DNA from: Sindora glabra
Taxonomy: Eukaryota > Streptophyta > Magnoliopsida > Fabales > Fabaceae
NCBI GenBank assembly: GCA_020226215.1
Contig: CM035229.1
Span: forward strand, 87,437,343 to 87,501,342
Direction of reading: 5' to 3'
DNA length: 64,000 nt
Made by a program: the position numbers and the translations under genes. How positions within the stretch are numbered: position 1 is the stretch's first letter; each line of letters opens with the position of its first letter. Of the stretch, positions 51,401-62,900 are shown in pieces. Below the pieces are notes generated by a model, which did no database searches, was not told the DNA's origin, and saw nothing but the letters and a program-made list of their open reading frames with translations.

Positions 51401-51624
51401 ATATTAATTGAAATGAAGTTTAAGCATATATGATGCCCTTCTGGTATGATTTGTCAAAGGCTTTTCGCTGAAGGCAAGAATATATTTTGTTTCCGTACCG
51501 GCTTGCCTTCAAACTTGTGTCCGCAACCAGGGCACTGCTTGGATCCACACAACTGATGCTCTTCCAGCTTTGCGTCTATGAGATCCGAGCTGTTTACTGA
51601 GCTTAAGTTGCTGATCTTGTTCAT
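48481..51624 (-). CDS. NAC075: NAC-domain transcription factor, NAC075 type (6 exons)
   Basis: A nuclear transcription factor. On the minus strand the exons are 51624-51499, 51268-51091, 50976-50405, 49965-49693, 49247-49155 and 48570-48481, all GT-AG, giving 443 residues. The start MNKISNLSS precedes DLIDAKLEEHQLCGSK, a block shared with Arabidopsis NAC075. The NAC domain spans about residues 43-212: LPAGVKFDPTDQELIEHLEA (subdomain A, with the divergent VKFDPTD of the NAC075/SND2/SOG1 group), HPLIDEFIPTIEGEDGICY, TGTRKRRKIQ (basic, likely nuclear signal), RWHKTGKTRPVM and KTNWVMHQYHLG. The C-terminal half is His/Gln/Ser-rich and ends with GGRSASGLEELIMGCTS and EAEWLKYSSYWPD, conserved in NAC075 proteins. 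Family members regulate secondary-wall genes and flowering time. A Cys/His cluster (C26, C31, C34, H36) precedes the NAC domain. Intact. Confidence 0.95.
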
Positions 51625-53150
51625 TCTGATCTTCCTACCTTTTTTTGTTATCTTTCTTGTAGAAACTGCTTCAGGTCTTTGATTGAAATTCTTTTTCTAC
51701 ACGACAGTCCACAACTGAGCATGTCCGAATTTGCTCTCTATACTTGTTAAAAACAACAAAGGAAACTATGTGATTGGTTCACAACAAATACTAATTCAGC
51801 GACTGGAAAGTGAAACTAATAACAACAGTAACATCAGAGGTGTATCTTTCAACTATGAAGAAGTAGATGCTCGAGCTAGCTTCTGATGGTTGGATTGAGA
51901 AACTAGACATCAACAAAAAAATCCATAAGCAAAGAGGAAGGCCATCAATATGAAGAAAAGGAGGTTGAAAGAAGCAAGTGACTGTTTCAGATAAAAAAAA
52001 ATCCGAATCGGGAAATTCAGCGGAACCCAGATGAAAAATATTCCCAAAACAGGAAAATAGGAAGATATTCTTCAATGAAAACTAGGAGGAAGAGAAGAGA
52101 GAACGGGAAAGAGAAAAGAGGAAATCATAAGAATAGGATAGAGATATTAACCTGCTTTAGCCATGGAAATCAGCAGAATTCCCTCCATACCATAACTTTA
52201 ACTGAAGGCCGGTGACAATAATAATAATAATAATAAAAAAAAGGAAAAGGTGACTGCCTGCTTCAAGCACACATACCAACTTTAAGCCTTTGCTACTTGA
52301 AGAAGCTCATGTATGTTGGCGGTTTGTGAGTGTGAGAGAGATAGAGAGAGAGAGAGAGAGGGAGAGAGAGAGAGACGATAAGAATAGGAAAGAAAGGGGA
52401 AAATTGGACCGGGTTGGTTTTTTTAAAGCTCCGGTCTGAAAGCCCTCTGTTGTGCAAGCTGCACTGTTAGATCCTTCACTACAAAAGCAAAAGCCACAAA
52501 CGGTCATCAGAGCTGTGGTTTCTAAGGAACCTGGCCCTGGTCTCTTCAATAGCCGGCCAATAATCCCGCTTCGGTCAGTCTGACAGAAGACTTCCCTGTG
52601 AAATTAAAAGTATCAAATTTTACTATTCATATAATTATATTTAATTTCTTAAATTACGTGAATCAGGCCTAGTAAATATTTTGGGGCAGTGGATCACTTG
52701 GCGTGTGACAATTTGTCTATAACATAATATTAATCATGATTATTAAAAAAACAAAAACACTTGTAAAGAGAACAATTATCCCCCAGAATTTTTTAATTAT
52801 AAGCATTTTATAGAATTCCAATGCTAATGTAAAAGCTTTCTATCACTAATGTTTTAACGCTCTCAAAAGCTACAGGAAAGCCCGATTAAATATACAATAT
52901 GTGAAAACTTACCTGTTGGTGGCTCTAGATCTACGTGTCACAAAGCTTTCAACTTTGAGTAATGGGGACGACAAGAAGCAAAAATAAACGATCTGATTAA
53001 TTGGAATAACAGATTATTGCTAGAATTACATTATAATAATTTGTGTTGGAGAGAGAAACCCAGATTATAGAGAAAAGAATGACAGGGAAGTCACATGTGT
53101 TTTGAGATGATGGTGCTTTTGCGTTGCCATGAATGAATGTTTCTCACACT
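51625..53150 (-). promoter_or_regulatory. Probable spliced 5' UTR and promoter of the NAC075-type gene
   Basis: Minus-strand splice signals suggest 5' UTR exons. A strong donor CCAACAG|GTAAGT has its exon end at 52913. An acceptor AATTTCACAG leads into an exon starting at 52595. A weaker donor GCAG|GTTAAT ends that exon at 52152. Within it, ATGGCTAAAGCAG begins at 52164; unspliced it gives a five-codon upstream frame (MAKAG and stop). The promoter would lie beyond about 53100. All of this is inferred from sequence; no transcript evidence is available. Confidence 0.5.
52334..52375. repeat. (GA)n tract in the NAC075 leader
   Basis: A nearly pure GA run of about 42 bp on the plus strand, which is CT on the gene's sense strand. 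CT/GA tracts are common in plant 5' UTRs and core promoters, and this one falls within the inferred second 5' UTR exon. Confidence 0.85.
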
Positions 53151-54310
53151 TAGAGGGCGAGAGTGAGAGGGCTTGCTTGATAAGCAAGGCAAATGAGCAT
53201 TGTACTTGATGGACCACCCCCTCCACCCCTTCTAATTACTCTTACATATGCTAATCAAATCATATCTGACTTGGACCACATGCACTAACGCCCAAAGTAC
53301 GAAAATAGTTCAATATTATTAAGGGACTAAATTAATTATAATCGAGTGTGTATAGGTACAAAATAAATTCTCCTCCTTTTTTGCCTTCCTCTATGGCTTG
53401 AAATAACTTCAGAATTTTCTCTCTAATTTTGAATTTTCTTTGAAAAAAAAAATCACATATGACCCTCAACATTTTAAATACTTTCATTCAAGTCTAATTC
53501 TATTTATAAATTATATTTATGCTCATCGCTCCCACACAAATAGAGAAGTATGTGGGTCCAGCTTGGAAATCCTTTGGCCTCCCTGGAGTATCTTGATCAG
53601 ATGATGGTTAGGCTTCACGTTTGTATATAGCATTCTTTGGAGCAGTCAAGAGACAAATGATGGACTTTCCTCAATCATGTTAATTTGCAGCATAGATAGA
53701 TGCCTATGATTTCCCCTCTGTTTCATATCTTTTCCTCTTTTTCAGTTTTTCCACTATTTGGATCTTTCCATTTAATTTTATGAAGCTTAGAATTAAGAAG
53801 AAAAATCGACTAAATATCAATATATAATGCTGAGGAATGTATCCTATGATCCTATCTTCAACTCTTAAATGGTATGTCAAATACAAACTTTGGACCCAAA
53901 AAATCATTCAACTTGCAAAACACCATTTCGTAGATTCTTGCTTCTGCAAAATATATTTTAATATAAAAAAAAGTTTATAGTGTACTATTGATACAATATG
54001 CTAATACATTGCCAAATTTTATTATATATTAAATTGATAATATCTATAGCATCCAATAATATATTAGTGTGCCGCTCTGGCCACCGTGAATTTTTCTTTT
54101 ATAAAAATATGAGGGAATCAAATTGCTTTGACTGTCCATGTACGTTGACCTCTGACCGATCAACCCAGGGGACCCACAGACCTTAACACGGATTTATGAT
54201 CATCTCCCAGTTTGGATGAATCACTATTATTCCACCATTTTTGTATACATTTTGTACTGAGTCGTAAATGTTCGGTGGCACAGTTCCGAGGAATATGAGG
54301 CAGACTAATA
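53151..54310. other. Intergenic region upstream of the NAC075-type gene
   Basis: Mixed-composition DNA likely to contain upstream promoter sequence. No gene recognised; frames at 53704-53907 (minus) and 53998-54186 (plus) show no known domains. Confidence 0.4.
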
Positions 54311-54676
54311 GTTTTATTATATGCATTCAAATATTCCAAAAACTCTTATTCTGCCTAATTCTACTTTTAAGAATATTTCTTAAGAGAGTACAATGTTTGG
54401 TACGTTTTCGTTAAGATTTGATGCAAATTTTAATATTAATTTATTGTGATTATTTATATGTTAAATTGTTTTTTATTATAAAATTTGAATTATTATCAAT
54501 TTATAATTATTTTTTATTTTAAATTATTTTTGTTCAAATTAAGAGTTTTTTGTTTAGTTTTTTTAGCCTATAAATACATAAAATTTGAGTGAAAAGACGA
54601 ACATATGAGATGAAAGAATTTGCACTATTACAGAATTACAATACAAGACTTATTGGCATTGGTTAAAGGAAAAATT

Positions 54677-54752
<76 letters not shown>

Positions 54753-57700
54753 ATGTAGTAATATTTTTAAAAATATGAACAATTTACCACATCAATTCCA
54801 TGTAAAACTATAATATCACTTACGTTGGTTATTATAGAGCCAATGTCTAATGGAAGATGAAGAGTTGGTTTAAAAAATGTGGATAAAATTATATAAAAAC
54901 TTAAGATGATAATTATTAATTATAATTAATATCTATTTTTATTTACACATTGAGTTGGACTTAACTAATATCTAAAGGTATGAGAATAGCCGCTTTGGGA
55001 AGTTTGATACATTAGACATTGGTCTTTCGTTAATAACCAACATTTATTATAATTCTTAGTGCTTATAATTTTTTTTACACTTCCTTTTTATGTTTAGGTG
55101 AAATTTGAGTACAACTTACTCATTCTTAGAAATGTTTCAAATCTTGTGGAAGCATTCCATCAAAGGCTCTGATGTCTCCTGCTTTTAAATAATATAAGAC
55201 ATTAAAGTACTAGATGAGGTACTTCCATATGATTCAAAGGATTTGAAAATATGAGTGAGTTACTTAATATTCTATCACGTTCTATAGAGTAAGGAATGAC
55301 TGATCTTTGCAGAATCTTGTGGAACATTTCAACATGAAGAAAACAAATTAACATTCTTCAATAGACAAGAATTTACAATAAGGATTAATTTGAAATGTAA
55401 ATTTAAATATATAGTAATTATGTAGCAAAAATATAATTTTTGTGTAGGTTGTTTCATGGAATATATATATATATATAAAAGCATTTTATATTTTTAGTTG
55501 TAATTTTATTTATATAATGATCTATTATAATTAAAGTCTTCATTTAATATTTACTTTCATTTGTGAATATGTAAATATGTTTAATTTCTTCTTGTTATCA
55601 TCATTGATCTCTATTGTATAATGATATCATTATCCAAAATTTCAAAAATTTCATTGTATAAAATTGTCTCTATTATTTGTGATAAATCTTGTTAGGTTAC
55701 AACATACTAGATTTGAAAATAATAATAAACCGCATCAGTTATTTGATAAAATCCAACATGAATATCAAACACATATCTATTTCCAATAAACCACATAAGT
55801 TTTTAAATATCTAATGTCAAAAGGAATACCAAACATTATATCTGAAAGCATGTTTAACAATTAGATGTCAATTGACAATTAATTATCTACATCTAACTAA
55901 TTTTTGTATTCATGAGGTTATGAGAGAAACCGTAGAGACTTATCATGTTAGTTTATGTTGACAACGAACAGTAAAGTTACAGTTAATGGTGAACTAATTA
56001 AATCACATAATGGCATTCACGGGGTTATGGAAAATTGCAAACACTTACAATATCAATTTTGTAAATAATTAATGTCTAAAAGAAGTCCAAGTGCCACTCT
56101 TAAAATTATCAAACCTTTACATGTCAGAGTTTGAGTTAACCAGTGTTTAAAGATATATTAGCAATTAGCCTACATGAAAAAAAATCATGTATTAATGTCC
56201 ATTGTGGTTTTACAACTGATGCCTTTTGTATATTATTTATAAATTTCATTCACAATCTCTATTTTAAATATTTGCATGATGCTTTAACCTCCATTATCTA
56301 ATTTCAAAGTTTGGGTTGAATTTAAAGATAGCACTCCTTGCATCTTATCTAGCATATCTAGGAATATTGCAAATCTTGTCAAAGGATTTGTCTCCTTTGA
56401 TATCTCAAGTTTCACAATATAGCAAGAATCCTTTAATTAACCACAATAGTCATATTGTGAAGCTTGAGATATCAAATGAAGTAAAGTTTTTTACAAAATT
56501 CATAGCATTTTTAAATGTGCCATTTGAAAAGGAAAGGGAAATATCCTTACATTTGATCTATATTCTTGAACTAGTAATAAAGGCAATTTGTATTGTTTAA
56601 ATTGTCCTTGCACCTCCATTTCTCCAAGGGGAAAGCCTCCTTCCACAGTAATTAAGTATAGGAAATATAAACTAGCTTCACAATTTTCTTCGTTATTACA
56701 ATGGGAAGAAAAATTGAAGAACTATACTCTTATATGCTTTATTGTACTATAGAAAAATGCTCCACTCTCAAAGATTAAGGTAGAGGTGTACACTTTTCAA
56801 TTCAGAATCCTTTAAACAATATGAAAAAAATTGTAATTCAAGCAATATGATAGCATATTACTCAAGTAATATGGCAACTAGAATGAAATAATATATTTGC
56901 CAACATTTTTAATATAATGATATTTATGTAATGAAAAGTAATTATTTATTGTATTTATTAATGTAATAATGTAATGATGTATAAGTAAATAAATATAATT
57001 GCAAAATATAATTTCATAATTGTTTATTATTTCATTTCTCGTATATTTCTTAATTTATTTTTTCTAATATTTACGTTTAATTTTGTATTTGGATAACTCT
57101 TTTTTGTTGTAAATAGAACATATATGTCATTTGAAAAATGAGATAAAAATAACTTTCTATCTATTTAAAATATTTAAAAATAACTCTTTTTTTGTTGTTA
57201 TTTTTTATCTGAAATTTCAAAGATTTCAATTCTATAATAAAACAAACAAACAAATCATGTCAATTTTTTTCTTAACATCAATATCTTTACATTATGACAT
57301 CGGTTTGTTATAAAAAACTGATGTAGGAAACAAGATAGTTTACATTTATATATAAATTTACTTTTTATATGTTTTATATGTGATGATATTGATTTGTAAT
57401 AAAATTGACATTGAAATTATAATTAGATATTTTTTTAAATTTAACATGTCAATTTTAAATAAAAAATTAATATAGTAAGACAATAGTTGTTAGGTAATTA
57501 ACATATTATATTTGCCCATTAAGATTTTAAACATAATATGTCATACATTAAATGTTGCTTTCAATATACAACTAACATGAAAAATGAAATGATGTCATTT
57601 TCATTTTCTCAAAATTCATGAAAATGAATATAAGAATTAAAATAAATGATAATATTTGTCTCCACACCAAAGTGCAGAATGAGAGCATCTCACTTATAAA

Positions 57701-58065
57701 ATTTATTATGCCTTAAAGAGATAATCCTACCAAAAATTAGCAAAATTTGCATTCAACTTGTTATTCAACCCCTAACTTAATAAAGTCTCCTTCTCATTAT
57801 GAAAGTGCGTTTGATATTGTGATTGCATATCTTTGTATTTGTTAGAATTTTGTGTGTCTAATTTCTTCTTTTTTTTATGATTTTGATTTAAGTATGCATT
57901 GATATATACATACTAACTTCATTAAAACCTTCACATTATTCACATATTAATGTACTTCTTATGTATGAATATTTATGTAGAAATTTATGTAGAACAAATA
58001 GATTTAATTAATTTTGAATATAGGAATACAATCTCTAATTTATAATTCTTGAAAAAAGAATACAA
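54311..58065. repeat. Long diverged direct repeat, copy 1 (CACTA-associated)
   Basis: Aligns collinearly with 59948-64000. Matching points are at 54321/59958, 56091/61739, 57326/62961 and 57669/63305, all with an offset of 5.64-5.65 kb, so few large insertions separate the copies. It contains inverted word pairs such as TTGGTTATTATAGAGCCAA (54835) and ACATCGGTTTGTTATAAAAA followed by CTGATGT (57298), typical of subterminal regions of CACTA elements. The reading frame at 56316-56600 is disrupted in copy 2, which argues against a conserved protein. With the TNP2 relic between the copies, this is best read as CACTA-derived. Confidence 0.7.
54681..54748. repeat. (AT)34 microsatellite
   Basis: A perfect 68-bp AT dinucleotide run inside repeat copy 1. 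Copy 2 has only a short ATATATATAA at the equivalent place (about 60340), so the expansion occurred after the copies separated. Confidence 0.95.
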
Positions 58066-58099
58066 GGTAATCTTCTAATTCTTCTCTTCAAGTTGAATT

Positions 58100-58310
58100 T
58101 GATCAAGGACTTTAGAAAGCTTGATATCAAATTGAATGGTGGATACTTCATTTCAATTGAAGGCTTTAAGGAAGCTTGATCTTAGATTGAATAATTGAAT
58201 TTGAATTTGAATAAAGGCTTTGATGAAGCTTGTTCTTAGATCAAAAATTGAATCTTAACTTTGACAGAAGGCTATGAGGAAGCTTGACCTTTAATCAAAG
58301 ATTGAATTAT
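58100..58310. repeat. Minisatellite-like repeat, unit about 45-65 bp
   Basis: Four imperfect copies of a motif 'ggcttt.aggaagcttgat.ttagattgaat' occur near 58103, 58162, 58214 and 58268. Each contains an AGCTTG core followed by a TCAAA/GATTGAAT word. It lies between repeat copy 1 and the TNP2 relic. Confidence 0.7.
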
Positions 58311-58859
58311 CATAGAGGTGTTGCACTTGAAAAGATTCGAGAGCTTAAATACTGTGGATGAATCTTTAACTTGGAATAATTGTTCTTAATTAAAGTAAGA
58401 GACTTCGGATATGTTTGATCTTTGTTGGCAAAATTTTAATAGAGTTTCACATCTCCTTTTCTAATGATTTGTTATTGTTGTGAATCACATAAATGAACTT
58501 TTTATTTATAGAGTTAGTAGAAGGTGTTTAAAGTTAAACATTTCAATTTTTAGTATTTATTGCCTTTATATTTTTTTTAAAAAAGTAATTTTCTTATTAA
58601 TTAGGATGATATACTAGGATATGTGGTAACTTCTTATTTGTTAATTGACATTATTAATATATAAACTTTATTTAATTTCTTAACCTATATTATTATGCAC
58701 ATATAACATATTTAATTTATCATTTAAGAAATTTTTTATGGGTCCACCTATTTTTCATGTTAGATTCTACTCTTTAATAAATAGCCCTTTTAATGGCCAA
58801 ACTTTATAAGGTAGAAATTAAATAGATTAATTTCATTTATCTATACTTCAATAGTTGTA

Positions 58860-59766
58860 GCATAAGAAAGGTAAATTGTCTAGTTTATCTTGTATCTATA
58901 GAGGCAAAAGAGTTCATAAAGATGATAATATTGATATGAGATAGGATAACTGGTTAAAAGACATATTGCATGATATTGAAGATAATTTCACTCAGCGTCC
59001 ACATGTCTTTCATAACTTATTGAATAATGCAAAGAAATCTTTATATTTAGGTTATACTAAGTTTACACCATTATATACTATGCTAAGACTATTCAACTTA
59101 AATGTGAGGAATGATTGAATTGACAAAAACTTCATGGTATTACTATAACTAGTGGAAGAAATGCTTCTTAAAAGGAATAAGTTACTAGATTGTACTTATA
59201 AGACTAAGAAAATCATGTACCTAATGAGTATGAAGTATAAGAAGATTGCAAACTGTATTAAAATAAGCACATAACTTCAAAGAAGTGTCCAAAAAATAGG
59301 GTAACATGTTACAACTTGAGGAAGAATGATGACATTAATAGAAAAAAAGTTCCACCAAAGTGTTGTGGTATCTTCTAATAATATTAAGGTCTAAATAAAT
59401 GTTTACCAATACAATGGATGCTAAAAATTTAACATAGCATGCAAATCATACATCATTCAATGGAAAGCTTTAGCATCCAATAAATTCTCATCAATAGCAA
59501 ATAGTTAATACATTATTCCTTGCATTTAGTTATAAGTCAAGAAACCTTAAGATTATACTTTGCACTCATGGAATTAACCTTAATGGTAACATAAGCAACA
59601 ATCACAACACGCTTGTTATGTTAGTAATCTACAATCTACCTCCTTAGTTATGCATAAAGCATAAATACATCATGTTGTCTTTATTGATTTCAAGATTCAA
59701 ATAATCAAGAAACAACATAAATGTCTTTTTGGCACCATTTATTGAAAATTTGAATATGATGTAGGA
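58860..59766 (+). pseudogene. Degenerate CACTA (En/Spm) TNP2-type transposase
   Basis: Plus-strand segments appear in the order of plant TNP2 transposases. These are DILHDIEDNFTQRPHVF (58960), LLNNAKKSLYLGYTKFT and MLRLFNLNVRND with a stop where Trp is expected (about 59100), then TYKTKKIMYLMSMKYKKI (about 59196), KNDDINRKKVPPK (about 59322), MDAKNLT with a stop before HANHTSFNGKL (about 59417), INSHQ with a stop before QIVNTLF, FSYKSRNLKIILCTHGIN (about 59527), LVMLVIYNLPP with a stop before LCIKHKYIML (about 59610), and NNINVFLAPFIENL (about 59712). At least six stops and at least two frameshifts make it non-functional. The last third of the transposase is absent before copy 2 of the long repeat begins. 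Confidence 0.85.
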
Positions 59767-59947
59767 AAAAGGTATCTCAATCTTTAATGTATATTGTTAA
59801 GAATTTTTCATTTTTCATATCATACTCTTTTACACAATTAATAACTTCCTAGTATATGGTAACTTGTCTAAGTACAATGTCAAAAAGTATATAGCATGCT
59901 TTATTTATGAAAATGATACTTGTTCTTCTCAATTAATAATTTCCTTA

Positions 59948-62900
59948 GTTTCATTATATGCATTCAAATATTTCAAAAACCCTTGTTCCACCTAATTCTA
60001 CTTTAAGAATATTTCTTAAGAGAGTACAATGTTTGGTATGATTTTGTTAAGATTTGATCCTAAATTTAATAATTATTGATCGGTCATTAGTTTATATTTT
60101 AAATTATTTTTTATTATTAAAATTTAAATTATTATTAATTTATGATAATTTTCTATTTTAAACTATTCTCTTATTTAAATCAAGAGTCATTTGTTTAATC
60201 TTTTAAATTATAAAAATGTTGAATTTGAATTCAAGTATGAACAATTTATCAAAAAGACTAATATATGAGATGAAAGAATTTGCACTATTATAGAATTATA
60301 ATACAAGGCCTATTGACATCAATTAAAGGAACAACTAATATATATATAATGGTGTGATAATATTTTTAAAAATATAAGCAACTTACAACATCAATTCAAT
60401 GTAAAATCATAGTATCTTTTTACCACATTAGTTCAATATAAAACCATAATATCTTTTTACATTAGTTATTACAAAACCAATGTCTAATGAAAGATGAAGA
60501 GTTAGTTCAGAAAATGTAAATAAAGTTATATAAAAACTTAAGACAACGATTATTAATTATAATCAATGTCTATTTTTATTTACACATTGATTTAGACTTA
60601 GCCGATATTCAAAGGTGTGGGAACCACCATTTACTTTGGAAAGTTTAATACATTAGATGACAGTCTTTCATTAAAAATTAATGTTTATTGATATTCTTAG
60701 TACTTATAAATTTTATTTGCACTCTTTTTTTTTATATTTAGGTAAAATTTGAATACAATTTACTCATTCTTGGAAATGCTTCAAATCTTGTACATACGCT
60801 CCATCTAAGGCTCTAATGTCTCATGTTTTCAAATAGCATATGGCATTAAAGTCCTAGATGAGATGCTTCCATATGATTTAAAGTATTCTTAAATATAGGT
60901 GAGTTATTCCCATATAGGTGAGTTATTCCCATATTTCACTAGGTATTCTAAAGTAAGGAATGACTAATTTATGTAAAATTTTGTGGAACACTTCAACATT
61001 AGAAAAATATATTAAATTTTTTCAACAAATAAGAATATGTTACAAGGATTAATTTAGGGTGTAAATTTAGATATATGGTAATTATGTTGTAAAAATATAG
61101 TTTTTATATAAGTTGTTTCATAGAATATATATAACTATAAAAGTGTTTTATATTTTCAATTGTAATTTTCTTTGTATTATGATCTATTGTAACTAAAGTC
61201 TTCCATTAATCTTTAATTTCATTTGTGAATATGTAAATATGTTTGATTTTTTTTTATTGTCATCATTAACCTTTACTGTATAATAATATTATTGTTTGAG
61301 GTTTCAAAGATTTCATTGTATAAAATTGTCTCTATCACTTATAACAAATCTTTTTAGGCTACAATATATTATATTTGGGAAAAAAAAAAGGTAAACCACA
61401 TTAGTTATTTAATAAAACCTAACATAGATATAAAAAATAAACTTATTTTCAATAAACCACATTAGTTTCTAAATACCAAATGTTATATCTAAAAAGATAT
61501 TTGACAATTAAATGTTGGTTGTGCATTTAAGGGTATATCTACATCTAAATAATTTTTGTATTTTTGAGATTATAAGAAATCGTAAAGACTTATCATGTTA
61601 GTTTACATTAACAATCAATGTTTAAAATTATAATCAATGGTCAACTAACTAAATCGTATTATCACATTCACAAGATTATAGAGAATCACATATTTCAATG
61701 TTAATTATGCAAATAATTAATGTCTAATAGAAGTTCAAGTGCCACTTTAAAACTATAAAACCTTTGGATGCCAAAATTTAACTTAATCAATGTCTAAAAA
61801 TATTTCAACATGAAAAAAAACATGTATTAGATGTTGCTTGTGGTTTTATAGATGTTTATTATTTGATATATTGCTTATAAATTTTATTCACACTCTCTAA
61901 TTTAAACATTTAGGCAGTGCTCTAGCTTTCCATTATCTAATTCAAAGGTTTAGGTCGAATTTAAAGATACTATTCTTTCCATCTCATCTAGTACACCTAG
62001 AAATATTGCAAATCTTGTCAAAAGACTTACCTTCTCTAATATTTCAAGTTTCATAGTGTAGCAAGAATCCGTCAACAAACCTTAATATCACATTGTGAAG
62101 CCTAAGATATCAAATGAGATAAAGTTTTTGATAAAAATTACAACATTTCCAGGTGTACCATATGAAAAGGAAGAGGAGTTATCCTTACATTTGATCCATA
62201 CTCTTGAATTGGTAATGAAGGCAAATTGTATTGCCTAGACCCTCCCTGCACCACCATGTTTCAAAAGTGAAAGTCTTCCTCTACAATAATTATCACAAGA
62301 AATATGAGCTAACTTTTTAATTTTTCTTGCTATTACAATGGGAACAAAAATTGAAGATTAGGTTCTCATGTGCTTCATTATACTATGAAGGGAGGCTCCT
62401 TTCTTAAAGATTAAGATAAGGGTGTACACCTTTCAATTTAGAAACCCTCAAGTAATATGAAAAAAAAGTATAATTCAAGCAATATGGTAGCGTGTAACTC
62501 AGGTAATATTGCAACAAGAATGAAATAGTGTATTTGCTAATGTCTTTTATGTAATGATATTTATGTAATGCAAAGTTAATTGTTTATTGTATTTGTTGAT
62601 ATAATAACGTAATGATGTCTAAGTAAATAAATAAAATTATAGAATATATTTTCATAATTGTTTATTGTCTCCTTTCTTATATATTTCTTAATTTATTTTC
62701 TTTAATATTTATGTTTAGTTTCACATTCAGATAACTTTCTTTTTTTATAAACAAAACATATACATTGTTTGAAAAATGAAATAAAAAATAACTTTCTATC
62801 TATTTAAAACATTTAAAATTTTTTCTTTTTTAGTTATTATCTTTCATTTAAATTTCAAAGATTTTGATTCTATAATGAAAAAATAAAGAAACTGCATCAA

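Noticed and set aside
56316..56600. 94-codon plus-strand frame considered as a conserved transposon gene
   Set aside because: The matching part of the second repeat copy (about 61955-62240) is broken by stops and indels, and no domain is recognisable, so it is not supported as coding.
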